Below, in pieces: positions 1-9,500 of a DNA stretch of 64,000 bases (positions are counted from its first letter, which is position 1; each line of letters begins with the position of its first letter). The translations under genes were made by a program, and so were the position numbers. A model generated the notes under the pieces. That model was not told where the DNA came from. It was given only the letters and a program-made list of their open reading frames with translations, and ran no database searches. Origin of the DNA: Mesostigma viride (Eukaryota > Streptophyta > Mesostigmatophyceae > Mesostigmatales > Mesostigmataceae); assembly GCA_009746045.1 (NCBI GenBank), contig RPFO01001672.1, forward strand, positions 1 through 64,000. The letters are read 5' to 3'.

Positions 1-174
1 CCGGCTTCATGTTTTGGTCAGTTTTATGAACGACAATTGGGGTCGAATGCAACCCACTAAAGATGGGGAGGATGTTGACTAGAATGTGATTTTAGGATGA
101 ATGTAAATTTATTTAATAAAGAAGAATCATTTGGAAAAAATCGCCTGATGGTGTCAAGTTTTGTGCGTCTAAGG

Positions 175-222
175 CCAACGGCCGTTGGGGTGTGTGGAAT
201 TTAACAGGGCCAACGGCCGTTG
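175..222. repeat. two CCAACGGCCGTTG palindromes
   Basis: Two copies of the palindrome lie 21 bp apart, at 175-188 (full 14 bp) and 210-222 (13 bp). The same core is the centre of the 46-bp tandem arrays at 8.7-9.4 and 10.6-11.1 kb. Here they stand alone just upstream of an unknown gene. Each half reads CAACGG/CCGTTG, which resembles a MYB-type site, but no function is shown. Confidence 0.8.
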
Positions 223-276
223 ACCCTGCTGAATGCGTGCGTTTGCGGGTGGTGTAAAAAATATCGATGTGCACAG

Positions 277-859
277 ATGACCTCATTCGATGACCCCATT
301 CGATGCGAACATCCGGATTGTCAATGGGAAGGAGTGCCGACGGAAAGCGAGTGGTTCTGTCCAAGCATTCTGACGTATGGGGGGCGTTGTTTGCCGAAAT
401 CGAGAGCGGGCTGATGACGATTGACCGTCACATCGTGACGAAAAAGTGGAAGCCTTGGCCCAACAACATGGTTTTGGTCTTGTACTATGTTGACAAGAAG
501 CCTCGATTCATGCTGCGTGATGCAGAGTGGGTGATAGAGGAGGTGGGACAGATGCGACCTGGAGAGGGGATAGGCGGTAAGGACAAGCCGCCAAGGCATG
601 TGTGGGCTTACATGGGAGACCATCCCGACTGTCCAACGGCCAAAGTGTGGCATGATATGGGAAGGGACCTGGCCACGGAGTCCGCGTATGAGTGCGCGCG
701 ACTCGTGACAGCGCTCTTGAAGGGGGAGGTGAAAGACCTGATGCGCAAGGGGGGTTGGTAGAGCAGATTAGACAGCAGATTAGACGTGTGTGTGATTTTG
801 ATGAGGAGATTGATGAGAAGCCGGCAAAGAGGGGCAGGATGGACAGAATTGCTCAGTAA
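277..859 (+). CDS. unknown protein with Cys-rich start, frame changes at G runs
   Basis: I do not recognise this gene. An ATG at 277 follows a possible splice acceptor (gtgcacag). The first 36 codons contain RCEHPDC and WFCPS, which could bind metal. The coding character then continues in a second frame (ALFAEIESGLMTIDRHIV onwards) and ends in a third (VEQIRQQIRRVCDFDEEIDE) with stop TAA at 857-859. Both frame changes fall at runs of six G (379-384 and 749-754), so a base-count error in the assembly is as likely as real damage. The end is rich in acidic and basic residues. The neighbour at 1059 and the CGGCCG palindromes upstream suggest the same gene set as the large gene at 3.5-14.4 kb, but this is inference. 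Confidence 0.45.
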
Positions 860-1058
860 GAAAGAGAGGGAGAAAATATGATTTGATTAATCTGATGCGT
901 GTAATTGAAACTAATTTATTTTGTCTCATAAAACTTCTTTGAACGGACCTTTGAACCAACAATTATTGCACAACAAGACTAGATTGAGAATTGTGTGAGA
1001 AAGACGCCAGAGGGGGTTCTGACGGTGCTCATTGCCCCTGTTATACAATGGCTGCTGT

Positions 1059-1865
1059 ATGGGACTCATGGCAATTGCGCAGATGGCAACGAAATGCAAA
1101 ATCTGTACGGAGCCCGTAAGGGTCGAGGGACTGTGCGCGGAACATTATAAGTTCCTACAAGAGCACGACCTCGAGTACCAACATGCCAAGGATCCATACG
1201 GGGGGTGTGGATTTCTTAGATGTGATAGACCACTGGAGGGATTGGATGTGTATTGCAAGACACATCTACCTTTTGCCGAGAAGTTGGAGGACGTGTGCGC
1301 TCGTGGGATCGCATACGTAGCAAGTTTGCAGATGTTGATGGGGAAGACCGGAATGACACGCTCGGTCCTCCACTTCACGGCAACGCACACTGGGGAACGG
1401 AAAGTTGAGCTGGTGCGCCTCGACAGGCAGGGACTCGAGATTTTGGCAGAGGGGGACAGCGCGTACGGGTTTGCTCATGGGCATAACGTTACCATGGGGG
1501 ATTCCTTGCAGGGTGTGGCGCGGGAATGCGCGTACACCTTGATGACGCAGCTAGGATTTGTGGAAGCACAAAGACTGCACAAGGATATTTTGGAGCTTCT
1601 TCTTGCCGCAGAGCCGGTGGGACTGCCGAAGAGGCCTGAGGAGCGGGACCGTTTGATCAGGATGGTGGTGAAGGCGGATATAGATGCAGATGTGGAGGCC
1701 GCAAAGGCGAAGGCAGAGGAAGCGCGTCGTGCAAAGGAGGAATCGGATCAAGAACTGTTGGAGAAGATGCAGAGCTCCAACAAAATTTTGCATCGTTTGG
1801 GGATGGCGGACGTCGCTTATGGATACGAGTCCGGGAAGGGGAAGAAACAAACGAGGAAAAGATAA
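1059..1865 (+). CDS. unknown protein with two C-x-C...C-x2-H motifs and charged tail
   Basis: An open frame of 268 codons from ATG 1059, with other in-frame ATGs at 1068 and 1083. Near the N-terminus are two metal-binding-like units: CKICTEPVRVEGLCAEH (C-x2-C-x9-C-x2-H) and CGFLRCDRPLEGLDVYCKTH (C-x4-C-x10-C-x2-H), about 25 residues apart. The middle is a mixed globular region. Residues from about 215 on are rich in K, E and A (KAKAEEARRAKEESDQ) and look coiled-coil, ending in a basic tail. No catalytic motif is visible. The paired units could be small treble-clef-like zinc knuckles that bind nucleic acid or protein; this is inference. I cannot name a family. Confidence 0.6.
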   Translation: MGLMAIAQMATKCKICTEPVRVEGLCAEHYKFLQEHDLEYQHAKDPYGGCGFLRCDRPLEGLDVYCKTHLPFAEKLEDVCARGIAYVASLQMLMGKTGMTRSVLHFTATHTGERKVELVRLDRQGLEILAEGDSAYGFAHGHNVTMGDSLQGVARECAYTLMTQLGFVEAQRLHKDILELLLAAEPVGLPKRPEERDRLIRMVVKADIDADVEAAKAKAEEARRAKEESDQELLEKMQSSNKILHRLGMADVAYGYESGKGKKQTRKR

Positions 1866-2104
1866 TAATGGGAATGGTCGCCCACTGTTCTTGTCACAGA
1901 AATGCTTTTGTTAATGCTGGCGAACTTGGGACGGTCGTCCGTATTTCAACATTTCCTTGCCTTTAAAATTGATTGATGGGTAAATAATAATACTGAGCAA
2001 GCCTTCCATTTTATGTGTCTGTGGTCATACAATTTCGTTATTGTTTCAACCCTTGCAACGAGGTTTTTCTTGTCCCATGCATGTAAGTCTCAACCTTGGT
2101 GTCA

Positions 2105-2555
2105 TGGAACTGCTTGTCTTTGCATATTACAACCCATTAATGCTCGGTTTGCATCATCATGTTCCAAAAAGGGAATAAATGAAGTAGCTATTGAAGCTTG
2201 CGTTAGAGAAATCCCCAAATAATCGACTTCTTCTGCTTTACTACTAAATTCTGGTTTATATCGCACATGAACATAATTATTTTCAACACTAGAGTAACAA
2301 GAAAGTAATAAATATTCTGGGGCGAATTTAAATTGATCTTGTTGATGTGGAGGTATAAAAATAGGTATTTCACTTTTAATTACTTGATTTTTTTGTAATG
2401 TATAAAAAGGACAAGAAAACATATTCATTTACTTTATTATGCGTAGCTAAAGATCCAATTAAACCGGTATTAGGCCCGGTTTGTATAGGACCATAATGAC
2501 TAGGATGTATATCATGTAACGTGCGTGTTTGCAAGTTGGCCGTTGACACTCTACG
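2105..2555 (-). pseudogene. nuclear fragment of chloroplast rpoB (NUPT)
   Basis: On the minus strand two pieces in different frames match the plastid RNA polymerase beta subunit. The first has [18 protein letters not shown] and [14 protein letters not shown], the conserved stretch known from rpoB as HPSHYG...GLIGSLA. The second has [18 protein letters not shown] and [11 protein letters not shown], the rpoB signature [22 protein letters not shown] with one change. The segment is AT-rich, unlike its surroundings. It covers a small part of the gene, changes frame and has a stop just after QAVP, so it cannot be functional. This is plastid DNA moved to the nucleus. The intact gene should lie in the chloroplast genome. 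Confidence 0.85.
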
Positions 2556-2693
2556 ACGGAGCCAATTTTCGGAAGAACCTGCCTCATTTATGAATGCATC
2601 GACTGTGTGCATAAATTGTGATCATTGAATTGAACAAAAAAATTCTCTTATTGCCCCAATCATGGCTATTCTCTTAATGCCCTATCATGGCTA

Positions 2694-2868
2694 TTTGTTT
2701 GTGTATGTTTTGCCCATGTTATTACATAATGGCATGATGTTGTGGATTGCTAGCTCAATCTATGATGGTTGTTCGTTTGTGTATGCTTTGCCCATGTTGT
2801 TACAGTAATGGCATGATTTTGTGGATTGCTCAACCTATGAGGGTTGTTCGTTTGTGTATGTTTTGCGC
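2694..2868. repeat. imperfect 75-bp direct repeat
   Basis: A block containing TTTGCCCATGTT, AATGGCATGAT, TTGTGGATTGCT and GGTTGTTCGTTTGTGTATG occurs about two and a third times in tandem. Copies differ by single bases and short gaps. Confidence 0.6.
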
Positions 2869-3520
2869 GCAGATCACAATGGATTGCACCATCTGCCGCA
2901 GCAAGCGAAGCCCCCTTACTGGTTCCAAGATCTTATCCTACTGGATGCCAAGCAGGCTGGCGAAGGGTATCCCAGTACGTACTTTGAAACTTGATGCCGC
3001 AAAACAACTACAACTTCGTTTTAACCCTTTAGCCGTTTTGAGTGATATTTACAGCGGACATTACATTTTTGTTGCTACGGGATGAGAATTGAGCTTTGTA
3101 ATGCTAACAGGTGTCACAAACCAAACTGTCCGCTATTTGTAGTGGGCATTTATTGTTAGAGCTTGCAGCTGGGTCCCTGCTCCTCCACATGCAACCTTGG
3201 TGTTCATGAGCCCTTTACTAGCTTCCTTTCTGTCAGGGGGTGCTATATTTGGCACCCATAGGACATTGCAATATGACCAATGACATGACCCCCAAGGTGG
3301 TGAATATATGTGTGTGCTTGTGTCCTATAATGGACCATAACTAACTATTAGGTTGGTTTGTGGACATTATCATGGAAAGTGACAATTGCCCGGTTTTTAT
3401 AGCGGGCAGTTGGACACGGTTTTAAGGGTTGACCTATTAGCTTTGTCAGATGTGTGTGCTGCACCGCACCGCTTGCTAACATATTCGGCGGATTTTTTCT
3501 TTGTCGTCTGCGTGTCACAG
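2869..3520. other. no clear gene
   Basis: A possible acceptor at about 2871 (gcgcgcag) opens short frames in all three phases up to about 2995, so an upstream exon of the gene that follows may lie here, but I cannot choose a frame. The rest is unremarkable intergenic or intronic DNA with repeated short phrases such as GCGGACATTA and GCGGGCA. Confidence 0.3.
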
Positions 3521-6500
3521 CGTGCTTGTACGCACAACCACCCGCCTTCCCCTCCGCCGGCGCCCCCGCCGCCGGGCTCTCCGCCGCCACCGGTGTTGCC
3601 CCCTGCGGCCGCCGGCCCTTCCGCGCCGTCGGAAGCTGCAGCGGCAGCACAGCAAATGCCCCCTCCCCCCACCATCGTCGGGCAAGAGGCGCGCGGCGTT
3701 CATGCAGCAAAGTCGGCGAAGGAGCGGAGGAAATCGGCGGCTTCTGGGTCATCGGGTTCCGATGCCGCGACGGCAGCAACTGGAAAAGCAACCCACAAGA
3801 CACTGCCAGCTGCCCGGGTAGGTGTTACGCACAAAGATGGATTTTCTTGCGCCATCCTTGTCCTTGTCCTTGTCCTTGTCCTTGTCCTTGTCCTTGTCCT
3901 TGTCCTTGTCCTTGTCCTTGTCCTTGTCCTTGTCCTTGTCCTTGTCCTTGTCCTTGTCCTTGTCTTGTCCTTGTCCTTGTCCTTGTCCTTGTCCTTGTCC
4001 TTGTCCACCTTGTCCTTGTCCTTGTCCTTGTCCAGCCCTTGTCCTTGTCCTTGTCCTTGTCCTTGTCCTTGTCCTTGTCCTTGTCCTTGTCCTTGTCCTT
4101 GTCCTTGTCCTTGTCCTTGTCCTTGTCCTTGTCCTTGTCCTTGTCCTTGTCCTTGTCCTTGTCCTTGTCCTTGTCCTTGTCCTTGTCCTTGTCCTTGTCC
4201 TTGTCCTTGTCCTTGTCCTTGTCCTTGTCCTTGTCCTTGTCCTTGTCCTTGTCCTTGTCCTTGTCCTTGTCCTTGTCCTTGTCCTTGTCCGCCCTTGTCC
4301 TTGTCCTTGTCCTTGTCCTTGTCCTTGTCCTTGTCCTTGTCCTTGTCCTTGTCCTTGTCCTTGTCCTTGTCCTTGTCCTTGTCCTTGTCCTTGTCCTTGT
4401 CCTTGTCCTTGTCCTTGTCCTTGTCCTTGTCCTTGTCCTTGTCCTTGTCCTTGTCCTTGTCCTTGTCCTTGTCCTTGTCCTTGTCCTTGTCCTTGTCCTT
4501 GTCCTTGTCCCCTTGTCCTTGTCCTTGTCCTTGTCCTTGTCCTTGTCCTTGTCCTTGTCCTTGTCCTTGTCCTTGTCCTTGTCCTTGTCCTTGTCCTTGT
4601 CCTTGTCCTTGTCCTTGTCCTTGTCCTTGTCCTTGTCCTTGTCCTTGTCCTTGTCCTTGTCCTTGTCCTTGTCCTTGTCCTTGTCCTTGTCCTTGTCCTT
4701 GTCCTTGTCCTTGTCCTTCTCCTTGTCCTTGTCCTTGTCCTTGTCCTTGTCCTTGTCCTTGTCCTTGTCCTTGTCCTTGTGCCAGCACCTTGTCCTTGTC
4801 CTTGTCCTTGTCCTTGTCCTTGTCCTTGTCCTTGTCCTTGTCCTTGTCCTTGTCCTTGTCCTTGTCCTTGTCCTTGTCCTTGTCCTTGTCCAGCACCTTG
4901 TCCTTGTCCTTGTCCTTGTCCTTGTCCTTGTCCTTGTCCTTGTCCTTGTCCTTGTCCTTGTCCTTGTCCTTGTCCTTGTCCTTGTCCTTGTCCTTGTCCT
5001 TGTCCTTGCCAGTCCTTGTCCTTGTCCTTGTCCTTGTCCTTGTCCTTGTCCTTGTCCTTGTCCTTGTCCTTGTCCTTGTCCTTGTCCTTGTCCTTGTCCT
5101 TGTCCTTGTCCTTGTCCTTGTCCTTGTCCTTGTCCTTGTCCTTGTCCTTGTCCTTGTCCTTGTCCTTGTCCTTGTCCTTGTCCTTGTCCTTGTCCTTGTC
5201 CTTGTCCTTGTCCTTGTCCTTGTCCTTGTCCTTGTCCTTGTCCTTGTCCTTGTCCTTGTCCTTGTCCTTGTCCTTGTCCTTGTCCTTGTCCTTGTCCTTG
5301 TCCTTGTCCTTGTCCTTGTCCTTGTCCTTGTCCTTGTCCTTGTCCTTGTCCTTGTCCTTGTCCTTGTCCTTGTCCTTGTCCTTGTCCTTGTCCTTGTCCT
5401 TGTCCTTGTCCTTGTCCTTGTCCTTGTCCTTGTCCTTGTCCTTGTCCTTGTCCTTGTCCTTTCCTTGTGTTGTCCTTGTCTTCTCCTGTCCTTGTCCTTG
5501 TCCTTGTCCTTGTCCTTGTCCTTGTCCTTGTCCTTGTCCTTGTCCTTGTCCTTGTCCTTGTCCTTGTCCTTGTCCTTGTCCTTGTCCTTGTCCTTGTCCT
5601 TGTCCTTGTCCTTGTCCTTGTCCTTGTCCTTGTCCTTGTCCTTGTCCTTGTCCTTGTCCTTGTCCTTGTCCTTGTCCTTGTCCTTGTCCTTGTCCTTGTC
5701 CTTGTCCTTGTCCTTGTCCTTGTCCTTGTCCTTGTCCAGCCCTTGTCCTTGTCCTTGTCCTTGTCCTTGTCCTTGTCCTTGTCCTTGTCCTTGTCCTTGT
5801 CCTTGTCCTTGTCCTTGTCCTTGTCCTTGTCCTTGTCCTTGTCCTTGTCCTTGTCCTTGTCCTTGTCCTTGTCCTTGTCCTTGTCCTTGTCCTTGTCCTT
5901 GTCCTTGTCCTTGTCCTTGTCCTTGTCCTTGTCCTTGTCCTTGTCCTTGTCCTTGTCCTTGTCCTTGTCCTTGTCCTTGTCCTTGTCCTTGTCCTTGTCC
6001 TTGTCCTTGTCCTTGTCCTTGTCCTTGTCCTTGTCCTTGTCCTTGTCCTTGTCCTTGTCCTTGTCCTTGTCCTTGTCCTTGTCCTTGTCCTTGTCCTTGT
6101 CCTTGTCCTTGTCCTTGTCCTTGTCCTTGTCCTTGTCCTTGTCCTTGTCCTTGTCCTTGTCCTTGTCCTTGTCCTTGTCCTTGTCCTTGTCCTTGTCCTT
6201 GTCCTTGTCCTTGTCCTTGTCCTTGTCCTTGTCCTTGTCCTTGTCCTTGTCCTTGTCCTTGTCCTTGTCCTTGTCCTTGTCCTTGTCCTTGTCCTTGTCC
6301 TTGTCCTTGTCCTTGTCCTTGTCCTTGTCCTTGTCCTTGTCCTTGTCCTTGTCCTTGTCCTTGTCCTTGTCCTTGTCCTTGTCCTTGTCCTTGTCCTTGT
6401 CCTTGTCCTTGTCCTTGTCCTTGTCCTTGTCCTTGTCCTTGTCCTTGTCCTTGTCCTTGTCCTTGTCCTTGTCCTTGTCCTTGTCCTTGTCCTTGTCCTT

Positions 6501-9500
6501 GTCCTTGTCCTTGTCCTTGTCCTTGTCCTTGTCCTTGTCCTTGTCCTTGTCCTTGTCCTTGTCCTTGTCCAGCCTTGTCCTTGTCCTTGTCCTTGTCCTT
6601 GTCCTTGTCCTTGTCCTTGTCCTTGTCCTTGTCCTTGTCCAGCCTTGTCCTTGTCCTTGTCCTTGTCCAGCCTTGTCCTTGTCCTTGTCCTTGTCCTTGT
6701 CCTTGTCCTTGTCCTTGTCCTTGTCCTTGTCCTTGTCCTTGTCCTTGTCCTTGTCCTTGTCCTTGTCCTTGTCCTTGTCCTTGTCCTTGTCCTTGTCCTT
6801 GTCCTTGTCCTTGTCCTTGTCCTTGTCCTTGTCCTTGTCCTTGTCCTTGTCCTTGTCCTTGTCCTTGTCCTTGTCCTTGTCCTTGTCCTTGTCCTTGTCC
6901 TTGTCCTTGTCCTTGTCCTTGTCCTTGTCCTTGTCCTTGTCCTTGTCCTTGTCCTTGTCCTTGTCCTTGTCCTTGTCCTTGTCCTTGTCCTTGTCCTTGT
7001 CCTTGTCCTTGTCCTTGTCCTTGTCCTTGTCCTTGTCCTTGTCCTTGTGCCAGCACTTGTCCTTGTCCTTGTCCTTGTCCTTGTCCTTGTCCTTGTCCTT
7101 GTCCAGCCTTGTCCTTGTCCTTGTCCTTGTCCTTGTCCTTGTCCTTGTCCTTGTCCTTGTCCTTGTCCTTGTCCTTGTCCTTGTCCTTGTCCTTGTCCTT
7201 GTCCTTGTCCTTGTCCTTGTCCTTGTCCTTGTCGTCCTTGTCCTTGTCCTTGTCCTTGTCCTTGTCCTTGTCCAGCACCTTGTCCTTGTCCTTGTCCTTG
7301 TGCCAGCACCTTGTCCTTGTCCTTGTCCTTGTCCTTGTCCTTGTCCTTGTCCTTGTCCTTGTCCTTGTCCTTGTCCTTGTCCTTGTCCTTGTCCTTGTCC
7401 TTGTCCTTGTCCTTGTCCTTGTCCTTGTCCTTGTCCTTGTCCTTGTCCTTGTCCTTGTCCTTGTCCTTGTCCTTGTCCTTGTCCTTGTCCTTGTCCTTGT
7501 CCTTGTCCTTGTCCTTGTCCTTGTCCTTGTCCTTGTCCTTGTGCCAGCACCTTGTCCTTGTCCTTGTCCTTGTCCTTGTCCTTGTCCTTGTCCTTGTCCT
7601 TGTCCTTGTCCTTGTCCTTGTCCAGCACTTGTCCTTGTCCTTGTCCTTGTCCTTGTCCTTGTCCTTGTCCTTGTCCTTGTCCTTGTCCTTGTCCTTGTCC
7701 TTGTCCTTGTCCTTGTCCTTGTCCTTGTCCTTGTCCTTGTCCTTGTCCTTGTCCTTGTCCTTGTCCTTGTCCTTGTCCTTGTCCTTGTCCTTGTCCTTGT
7801 CCTTGTCCTTGTCCTTGTCCTTGTCCTTGTCCTTGTCCTTGTCCTTGTCCTTGTCCTTGTCCTTGTCCTTGTCCTTGTCCTTGTCCTTGTCCTTGTCCTT
7901 GTCCTTGTCCTTGTCCTTGTCCTTGTCCTTGTCCTTGTCCTTGTCCTTGTCCTTGTCCTTGTCCTTGTCCTTGTCCTTGTCCTTGTCCTTGTCCTTGTCC
8001 TTGTCCAGCCCTTGTCCTTGTCCTTGTCCTTGTCCTTGTCCTTGTCCTTGTCCTTGTCCAGCACCTTGTCCTTGTCCTTGTCCTTGTCCTTGTCCTTGTC
8101 CTTGTCCTTGTCCTTGTCCTTGTCCTTGTCCTTGTCCTTGTCCTTGTCCTTGTCCTTGTCCTTGTCCTTGTCCTTGTCCTTGTCCTTGTCCTTGTCCTTG
8201 TCCTTGTCCTTGTCCTTGTCCTTGTCCTTGTCCTTGTCCTTGTCCTTGTCCTTGTCCTTGTCCTTGTCCTTGTCCTTGTCCTTGTCCTTGTCCTTGTCCT
8301 TGTCCTTGTCCTTGTCCTTGTCCTTGTCCTTGTCCTTGTCCTTGTCCTTGTCCTTGTCCTTGTCCTTGTCCTTGTCCTTGTCCTTGTCCTTGTCCTTGTC
8401 CTTGTCCTTGTCCTTGTCCTTGTCCTTGTCCTTGTCCTTGTCCTTGTCCTTGTCCTTGTCCTTGTCCTTGTCCTTGTCCTTGTCCTTGTCCTTGTCCTTG
8501 TCCTTGTCCTTGTCCTTGTCCTTGTCCTTGTCCTTGTCCTTGTCCTTGTGCCAGCCTTGTCCTTGTCCTTGTCCTTGTCCTTGTCCTTCTCCTTTTCCTT
8601 CTCCTTTTCCTTGTGGTTGTCCTTGTCCTTGTCCTGTCCTTGTCCTTGTCCTTGTCCTTGTCCTTGTCCTTGTCCTTGTCCTTGTCCTTGTCCTTGTCCT
8701 TTTCTTGCTTGATTTTCTTGCGCCAACGGCCGTTGCAATTTGGAAATTAGGGTGTTATTTTTTTTTGCCCAACGGCCGTCGGAACCTTGAAATTAGGGTG
8801 TGATTTTCATGCGCCAACGGCCGTTGGAACCTGTAAATTAGGGTGTGATTTTCATGCGCCAACGGCCGTTGGAACCTGGAAATTAGGGTGTGATTTTTCT
8901 GTCGCCAACGGCCGTTGGAACCTGGAAATTAGGGTGTCATTTTTCTTGCGCCAACGGCCGTTGGAACCTGGAAATTAGGGTGTGATTTTTCTCGCGCCAA
9001 CGGCCGTTGGAACCTGGAAATTAGGGTGTCATTTTTCTCGCGCCAACGGCCGTTGGAACCTGGAAATTAGGGTGTGATTTTTCTGTCGCCAACGGCCGTT
9101 GGAACCTGGAAATTAGGGTGTGATTTTCATGCGCCAACGGCCGTTGGAACCTGTAAATTAGGGTGTGATTTTCATGCGCCAACGGCCGTTGGAACCTGGA
9201 AATTAGGGTGTTATTTTTCTCGCGCCAACGGCCGTTGGAACCTGGAAATTAGGGTGTGATTTTCATGCGCCAACGGCCGTTGGAACCTGTAAATTAGGGT
9301 GTGATTTTCATGCGCCAACGGCCGTTGGAACCTGGAAATTAGGGTGTTATTTTTCCGGCGACGGCCGTTGGAACATAGTACTGACCTTCCGGCTATCTGT
9401 ATGTTTTTTGCATGTGATCAGGGGCGTCCGTCAAGGCAGAGAACGGAGGAAGAGCGGAGGAGGTGGGCTTACAAGATTGAACATGGGGTGGCGGAAAGGC

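Noticed and set aside
3386-8803. Open frames of 1,200-1,800 codons on both strands
   Set aside because: They are only the stop-free translation of the CCTTGT hexamer; no start context, domain or codon bias beyond the repeat.
8720-9373. CRISPR-like array (regular 46-bp repeat)
   Set aside because: The whole 46 bp is repeated, with no unique spacers, and the context is a eukaryotic intron.
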